The notes under the pieces were generated by a model that saw only the letters and a list, made by a program, of their open reading frames with translations, had not been told where the DNA came from and ran no database searches. Positions 61,101 through 64,000 of a stretch of 64,000 nucleotides of DNA are shown here, piece by piece; the stretch's first letter is position 1; each line of letters opens with the position of its first letter. Source of the stretch: a virus; IMG/VR virus record IMGVR_UViG_3300037961_005428, positions 32,500-96,499 of that record; one strand, given 5' to 3'. The position numbers and the translations under genes are program-made.

Positions 61101-64000
61101 TTGATTTGGTTCTCCGGTGCGACTGCTTTGGTGTCGCCATCGGACATACATGGTGGTGCGTTCACGCTACTCACAGAAACAAAGTTGAAGTTTGAAGGCT
61201 ACGGTATTGCCGCTTCTATAGACGCAAACAAAACGGGTGGACACAGCATAGTTTTGGAGGCAGCCGGAACTTACACTCAAAACAATCACTTCCCCGACCC
61301 TATGGAAGTAGGTGCTTACCAAATCGTCATCCAGCCAAATCTGTTCAAACAGCAATTCAAGGGCTATCATCGCAACGGACCTGCTAACGATGTACCGGAT
61401 GGGTCTGTCATTGAACTCACGGGTCAACAGGTCAACACGGTCATCGCTATTGAGCACTCTACTAGCGGAGACGGTGGTTACACGCTTGTTCTTGCAGAAG
61501 CCACCATGGCCGATGTGCGTGGTTGTGAAATTCTTCTCAACGAACTGATGTTGGACATTGAACCCGATGCAGGCAGCCAATTCACCAACTTACCTCCATT
61601 GGCACTCTACAACCCCTTGGGCGTAGAGGAGTCTACTTCACCTGCATTCAGTCGCCGCTCGTTACCGTACCACCCGAACATGTTTGTAGAAACCACGCCC
61701 GGTTTCACCACCACTGTTCCGTGGTGGGCTCAGTTGCACAAAGACGGTGCAAGAGCGGCAGCAGCGACTTACTTCCGCCACTTAGAATGGCACACACCCG
61801 ACCACTACTATCAATTGAACAGGGCTACATTTGGTGCAGTCGGTGCCCAAATCACGCTGGCAGGTTACCCCACTTGCTATCCCGACATCTATGCCGAGCA
61901 CTTCCGTATTCGTTCGCTGAATCCAAACACCCGTGCTACGGCCAAGAATCAATCGGGTCAAACAATCACGGTAGATAATGCGGAACTGTTCCCTGTAGAC
62001 CCCTATTACGGTGAGCAATTGGAGTACACAGACTCCAATGGAGAGCGTCAACTGGCTACTTACACGCATCGTGTAGGAACACTGGCTCATGCTACACTTG
62101 GCTCACCTGTACAATTTGCAGGCGTCACTGCCGTCACGCCGAACTTTTGGACGAACCTAAGTGTCAGTGGGTCGGGCACTATCGTCAAATTGACTGGGCC
62201 TTATGCTAACCGGTTTGCCGATGAAATCTACACAGATTCAACCAAGAGTATCGCTACTCGCAACCTCTTGCAGACTTACAGCGGTACTCGTGACACGAAC
62301 AGCCTGCACCTTCCCGACGCATTCCTATGCATGTGGCACCCGAACCTTGGTCGCCCGTTCACTTATTACTCGGACGATTCGTCCCGCTCATTCTACACTA
62401 AGGCCGGTGATGTAGACAGTCCTGTTCTCAAGAAAGGCTTGAATAACATTCCCGAGCATTATGAAACAGTTCATTACAACGATTTCTTCTACGCCGCTTC
62501 AAAGGGGCCGTTTGCACTGGGCATGAAGTGGCTTAAGCCACAGTATGAAGAAACCGATTCATTCTCACTACAAGCGGTGTCTAATTCGGTAGGAACAACG
62601 GCTAACCGAAAAGGTATCAACTTCCAGCAAATCAATGCCACGAGCACATGGATAACAGGTATGCGCGTAGTTGGGGATGACATCATTGTTTCCAACCGTG
62701 GTAACAACAACGATTACGATACTGACAATGTACTTTTCTCTAAAATTGATATTGCGAATACTGATGGGATTCACGACCAACAAAGTGGAGGTCTTGGAGA
62801 TTCGGACCTCAACAGTTGCGATGGATTTGATATTGACCCCAGTGGTACGAAGATGATTGTTACAGACTTCCATGGCGGCGGCATACGAAGTGCGACACTT
62901 GCGTCTGCATTTGATGTGTCAAGCACTTTCACTTTCACTGGTAGTAGGAATTTGTCAAGTCAAACAGGTATTCGTGCCGCTGCTTGGAACGGAGACGGTA
63001 CCAAGTATTTCGTAGGATATGCCACTACTCTGCGCCAATTCACTGCTGGTACTGCTTATACAGTGGCCAGCGGTGATACCGAAGGCTCATCGGCTACGCT
63101 GACCGGCACCATCAGTGACATATTATTCAACTCGGATGGAACTAAAATGTGGGTGAGTGATGCAACTGGATATGTCCGAGAGTACACCTTATCTACACCT
63201 TACGATACCTCTACTACCAGTTTGGCTGTGACACTTGACTTGCGTACTTACTTCCTTAACAGAAGTGCGTCTGTGTCTTCAAATACCAGTGATGCTACTC
63301 CTTGGGTTTCCGGTATTGACTGGAGTGATGACGGGACGAAACTCTATGTTGCTACGCTATTTGGTGTTATTGATGATAGCAAAATGACCAACAACCCAAG
63401 CCCGTCAACTGTCAATGGGGTAGACGGAGCCAGTACCACCAATCGTTTCCCGATAATGGAAATCAGCATTTCCACTACCAGTCCTGTAGGGGGCACTGGT
63501 GCTTCTTTCTCTGCAAGTGAACTGGACTCCATATCGGCACTTTCGCACCAAGGTGGTACAATTGGTTCGGACAAGTTCAACTTCGCTGGTTATTGGCCCG
63601 GTGGCTCTCGTGGTGGCGCTGGTTCCAGTCGCCTTGACGGATTCCTTGAGGCACTGATTGGTTGGGGCGGCAAGTTGTATGGAGTTGATTGTGTAGGCTT
63701 CCGTGACAACAGCGGTGTGGAAGAGCGTACTTATGCGCAAATGACCAGCGATTCAGACGATGCACGCAACTATTGCTTTGGCTATCGTATGGCGGTACGC
63801 CAGCCAATGAATCGCCCTCGTTGGTCACCGTATGTCCGTGGCTACTTGGAGGTCGCCAACAGCAACGCTTTGCTCGGTTACTACCACGGACCGTTTGTGC
63901 AGCAGGACAGCAAGACGGATGGCTGGAAGGCTGGTACAGATTACCCAGCCTCCTACACAGGTATTCTTGAGCGGTTGACGCAAATCAGTGCGCTGTTCAA
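49125..64000 (+). CDS. Giant tail fibre-like protein, over 4,950 aa, runs off window
   Basis: From the ATG at 49125 (MSLLMKPSHALFFNG) the frame is open to the last base; checks near 54,000, 58,000, 61,000 and 63,960 all stay in frame. The first 250 residues look like a LamG/concanavalin A-type domain (LSSFTLEAWVIPDSGGIVWE, then VTATFDRRVLSLAINGTVV and AVHWMRGASD). The very long middle is beta-rich, polar, with many Ser, Thr, Gly and His. Near residues 4,490-4,740 repeated SDGTKMWVSD-type strands resemble a beta-propeller. It most likely mediates host attachment as a fibre or baseplate arm. The 3' end lies beyond the window. Confidence 0.9.
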   Translation, partial: MSLLMKPSHALFFNGITDGVTVPRMNFRSNFGELHEGSDLNNQSPLNSLSSFTLEAWVIPDSGGIVWEQENICRLIVGSPSSPGPAHFQVQLRNANNGAVNTFTLSTANSISGPDGQIAYWDGITFPQAGDDVHDAFNAQDKGKNDLTALNLGHRELLLVTATFDRRVLSLAINGTVVAQRQLKEDHELVLYPTALSIGGTGGEYRGVIEAVHWMRGASDAASRFEMPIKSDSTIGLWRFEEPVEPFTTILDLPSISAQTGASSSISIGTTLAQTLVDAFTGKTGETSVTLTTSPQSTGNYAVTRTTSAGVTSTVSIPHVPYNLLINPLGYNNDTGIPNREAPERMRITAVDASAGTMTVESIHLDFASNASTGRRGALMAHSAGIGVIVTGDCLVDSGADNPNQKVGTGTQFSHRQGQVLIDESDLQNHGIMFSTTMAITDNDYSKFSATTRMDDKFLIGHTGRHTLNHVAGHPFMGMLPKANAAFVEQSVDAVAQVMEATFTGRYGQLKDVVVAGSEVAFHDEVGDFSVAQATFTSTPTQIVENGMAGIADAQRGLLAIGGANFDAEPFALKGLQDTEPTGAEHTRHLTPSSEPRVAILKLPTLATHDYAPFVQVHYEAIDFGGTGLQYAATGRLTANYSSSVITLQSTKAFGKDTGTTTADKVFIGSEAAGASSITVTISHSPATLTFSSAPTSAFQTAAVTGAIVRTTLDGSALIVNKTVPKASVEVTSGTRVLDIMHTDIAAGTAVLYAPGGVIEFDASSDFYFGDGDLIGDDTEGTLHEGSLDETKSPKNYLPSHSSDSPQTAPSIIPTAFYDDNSRPSYFHKLIVGPSEVEDLGAEVDTNGNFKAKFARNRRTRTGVLVNNAGGYAASTTNFTVSGVDATTVFAVGTPLYSLYGQKLGEISALSATSISISSGSTAAVVHREELFYQPIRQSRSNSNQGTPINEVFDIISHRGEGSRVRLVVQPSDRSRFNQLSKMLTLEEDSTTPNKVTVEYVMSRGKVLDFQSTAVGNDITLRAHGLVADALSNSVNVKGDGAPDSFVVKEIMPGAPVVTMTMGGPGQGAVNTKPTFSPSAVSRLGWSLRRDCVTKVSTLGSTTINVVPLNNSATDLASWGTYCFPQAGRIYLKQPASTDTGTDNVFASAEYASKTGSVFTFASGTGHRGSGKFLDFDGRELDSFAAWKTAVAVVVGDNLHVDDKFDEGAVVHDGTTVNDRMFQSLNSVQHDYQLGTQYASTRAMVEIPLFKDFFFDNERDGIFPGPDNSMKLHLDATYTAPSWSPNPVGRRPVSVSPEDPAIHSAYSVSVADKSHREGTTVSAEYDAANRRIYVTNFNVFASLPSIPVSVANINGALRLRTAYMANGEWVMYSGVASGTPGYLEVAGNAAADDNWAFSSGFKRELQVGVQIMPPLDSENLNYKAVADNPLVSSAGYEGRDSFYFDRANAMTQGGNIDYGLKQYVSAVEFRAGPTINPHLARIKNKRAKGIVSSFSSPTLVLEDGSDFPLDITANSDYAYRVRYYDTTASAFKHAHYNTRTDNSLALVSIDSGFNPPAGTEITLIDVHTTTSKFPEVSTEYFLNTAWANPYCPGGLRAGDTVWMNMHYTNPHATEGLFCKSRGTLNEAEVWEGFLGGEGSLAAAPRSSLPMENFLIGNSCLETARNFVQHVNKTIELNYESLGLSADIPVVAYLDPYQCTEEHARVLLYDVAHDREFIAFQDLHMQVQSSPAAVKIGTDTQGAGTHDNDQRNSGIDVAAGFPSQNKHLASTTPSEFVEASMVHNSTWNANVAIGSHATGYHEQTPQVSSLIPRTQEAVINTTSANKLHQQILKDSLERATFFDTPDGTRVIPAFLSMKGIRASALDLSTHEEDRLQHLPHWTNMDFVRRLVIDLGEVGVKEGVTDIEAAAKEVVRLINQAGAKNGRTHARRPADQYLGEGERFDLGKGETSVNTGRIKDPTARHQHADFAATGSTHDPAPFWNKDTAFGSHDRGTHMGYMRAHLGRIVTDEDGKEGYSVVIHSTVPGASGRNFCVWLDASRAQAPYRPEFLIGHGGRFRNYWCQPSEKDGENMHPAPMPINRFGRPFAPITTLREYLPVEEPSDVYRNNLDFGPEIHSSSPLNTESSSEHTTGRSANTVLDGNFEPKANGQVIVNGLRVGSQAVGRINFGGLTQAGIPGWAPDCSRWGYGPDGENERFDHIYGDTNHVGVKQHGLVNQSASSYIPDDEIRPDKIGNGQMYGIRLADHRGKSHTVRFVYRQFGESFAGDLTHLPETLDDEVVIYFDDRDVGQGGFTVGKHMAGKGDVNGRYTAGTKSSFKGNLWNNYNSPAVGISISVEKDGSNDNLKFTLASPYDNGGSFTHTDILGYLGLPDSGLIQLSDVAGTGNNGEVYYYTSRSHEGKAGIGGSNEHFLYGVKSIPSAYTSGKVTRIMSARMNFTSVLTDEVIAAAVNFAINMDDPNTDDVGATTFDCTGLYAPDGRTLAEWGVKSSAVRIKAYSAKDRVVPLKHFFESSLTPDLGIQASVADAELASVTDSMRIDCGYLPKTLLTITTKFRGPNANTATPVLVDSQNNIVSTGLWRQNLRGDNFYRLPGDRIVPMVNSPMIEIATINTGTPHIETDNSNNELLFLTLTPASNDSNSWGNQVVLWLGDENWARVQSTAGATSHYHATIVSHSTNFLTTAAVGDVLVKQNDIANSRYLQGIRTKGSKHGEPFLYFRGGKPSPDRWVPLYFGGGFSGVTVDINDGTENDYSEFYTHPYADGPTGASGMQNVGEIAGSYALLDANAMLAMFPGTPYLNQHNGRNHMPFFNQDAMLSPDLVAGSSAMQSNTGVTYTGGGFTVNCARPSPLVIRFGHPHARYDSRPQAADSTTYLVFGPGQAVPHNFASFEPQLSNIIETGNGYSAVPTDHPVSGVSHLPNTITHGDASIQGFGARLPPTKEYQKTNVQGFNFILNWEPTKGSPNATYYGQSAGDGRYYQSQLGASNPPAHAHPLNEVFTNVAGVSMGHASLPTTHASGCVWHMDGGHHPGGHFLDNHIVRNIKHPKSTSRLATGSGASQNPSVFRIASALAKAYLSTYSSEGDIEANDNVFVVDATRCQNAEELAAVVATSINTFPGTEPLKAIGGTFLPSMQHAAKQDRYGWVTLDVVQTTGYTEHAAGPTAATLTMTSAIPTTLPQYGWLRISDGAISGFAPYVSYTGSTFTLGTNSFTSNSNIVDPTTKAAIAAPSVNGPNVKAYIWTKAGTHRYNNSNESINERTQVHFNGLMDAVDRTKPIGAVGWAGERYSYLNSLEVGTTSTFAAGLGAWHPFLGFSPYGSAESCLGTVSPHGSIDTITSLSSESCVHGLASRHLIAVTHESELPLIAKTDRDGIIAMGDWLDVKRSATLANAGTVAWNTVKAHNKDRYVSHATAGPHIEAVMVNTTTSFPQKAASYPAVGTEAYWHSRVTAASHISRGDACHSPTGDLFWDKSVVPARINHEDSATYGVECTGVTTKTQYYSTSDGLYKYYDGRQAARNFLEEHVVWKRMDGGNLTLPASNARGLGMTPWVVRKDSSTYKTVGEKILGNNRFSFETTNKAMLPLIQAQELSHPQLELNYPLVESALNIPNEELQFQSLQVVDDTGQEHRLEGGSPLGTIIYDFRHVSDRDLEGLAPSLAGDGVSPNMRIRLPLANEIPGNIIVRPGFDRIQGYQTETMGSGGIMHPSQGEGAVKDTFANTYDNPRLWPTWENNGWEHLSQDGVDVSNDRLAFPNSSTHGWQQHTDNAPLKTAYEPHDRALHFHVTRMGATMTHRYDVDELTFSAYDEANNEIDVTSTPEDATWIDANEKSSGRWFLRVYDPATNEGVLASYTGKGTNKFTGVVVSPDFVSFVTGKSGLKVVPSYYLPAGSTRFFAARRLRDHTEYSGASPDMLTIDWPNIGATPATQILAPKLTPMPIPRMGHHYVNATMAMMPGHYAHPAYQRLYDLHRSASATSVISVEEEQSDTANRPHRDPLIWFSGATALVSPSDIHGGAFTLLTETKLKFEGYGIAASIDANKTGGHSIVLEAAGTYTQNNHFPDPMEVGAYQIVIQPNLFKQQFKGYHRNGPANDVPDGSVIELTGQQVNTVIAIEHSTSGDGGYTLVLAEATMADVRGCEILLNELMLDIEPDAGSQFTNLPPLALYNPLGVEESTSPAFSRRSLPYHPNMFVETTPGFTTTVPWWAQLHKDGARAAAATYFRHLEWHTPDHYYQLNRATFGAVGAQITLAGYPTCYPDIYAEHFRIRSLNPNTRATAKNQSGQTITVDNAELFPVDPYYGEQLEYTDSNGERQLATYTHRVGTLAHATLGSPVQFAGVTAVTPNFWTNLSVSGSGTIVKLTGPYANRFADEIYTDSTKSIATRNLLQTYSGTRDTNSLHLPDAFLCMWHPNLGRPFTYYSDDSSRSFYTKAGDVDSPVLKKGLNNIPEHYETVHYNDFFYAASKGPFALGMKWLKPQYEETDSFSLQAVSNSVGTTANRKGINFQQINATSTWITGMRVVGDDIIVSNRGNNNDYDTDNVLFSKIDIANTDGIHDQQSGGLGDSDLNSCDGFDIDPSGTKMIVTDFHGGGIRSATLASAFDVSSTFTFTGSRNLSSQTGIRAAAWNGDGTKYFVGYATTLRQFTAGTAYTVASGDTEGSSATLTGTISDILFNSDGTKMWVSDATGYVREYTLSTPYDTSTTSLAVTLDLRTYFLNRSASVSSNTSDATPWVSGIDWSDDGTKLYVATLFGVIDDSKMTNNPSPSTVNGVDGASTTNRFPIMEISISTTSPVGGTGASFSASELDSISALSHQGGTIGSDKFNFAGYWPGGSRGGAGSSRLDGFLEALIGWGGKLYGVDCVGFRDNSGVEERTYAQMTSDSDDARNYCFGYRMAVRQPMNRPRWSPYVRGYLEVANSNALLGYYHGPFVQQDSKTDGWKAGTDYPASYTGILERLTQISALF

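Noticed and set aside
1-64000. tRNA genes
   Set aside because: The non-coding gaps were read for acceptor and T-arm patterns on both strands and none was found; a dedicated covariance-model scan would be decisive.

Overview
This window looks like a large part of the genome of a tailed double-stranded DNA virus (Caudoviricetes), most likely a marine one. From about 17 kb to the right edge, the plus strand reads as a head-and-tail module in the usual order: candidate small terminase, large terminase, LAGLIDADG-domain protein, portal, a 1,943-aa protein with a degenerate ligase-like domain, prohead protease fused to a scaffold-like region, HK97-type major capsid protein, decoration proteins, head-tail connector, tail terminator-like protein, tail tube-like protein, overlapping tail-chaperone-like genes, a very small tape-measure-like protein, two paralogous tail proteins, and a giant fibre-like gene that runs off the window. 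No rRNA, tRNA, CRISPR array or cellular housekeeping gene was seen. The host cannot be fixed from sequence alone. Abundant small zinc ribbons, TGATG/ATGA-coupled genes, GAGGTG ribosome-binding sites, a LAGLIDADG domain and a complete Ras/Arf-like GTPase would suit a virus of planktonic archaea, but a bacterial host is not excluded.

Region 1 to 5.3 kb is a minus-strand block of at least 13 small, tightly coupled genes, mostly unknown and several with CxxC zinc motifs. Several are shorter than 60 aa. It is broken by a long imperfect palindrome centred near 2,937 and by a GC-rich hairpin-dense spacer at 3.9-4.2 kb. Region 5.3 to 6.06 kb is a non-coding divergent control region: two overlapping GC-rich hairpins, then several families of short repeats, a plausible replication or packaging origin and the divide between the two transcription directions.

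Region 6.06 to 12.4 kb carries plus-strand accessory genes. Most start with the same short amphipathic module, roughly (M/L)-(D/E)-x-A-W-x-(I/V/L)-(L/I)-K. In one protein it sits at the very C-terminus and in another it is internal. I infer a sorting or capsid-packaging tag, comparable in principle to the T4 capsid-targeting sequence. One carrier has ADP-ribosyltransferase-like sequence features. Region 13.6 to 17.3 kb holds membrane and coiled-coil proteins around a viral GTPase, plus one lone minus-strand zinc-ribbon gene.

The head genes are coupled by 1-4 nt overlaps. The protease gene has a strong internal ribosome-binding site and ATG that would make the scaffold separately, as lambda Nu3 is made within C. 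The tail part ends in one uninterrupted reading frame from 49,125 to the window end (over 4,950 codons), with a LamG/concanavalin-like start and propeller-like repeats near its visible end.
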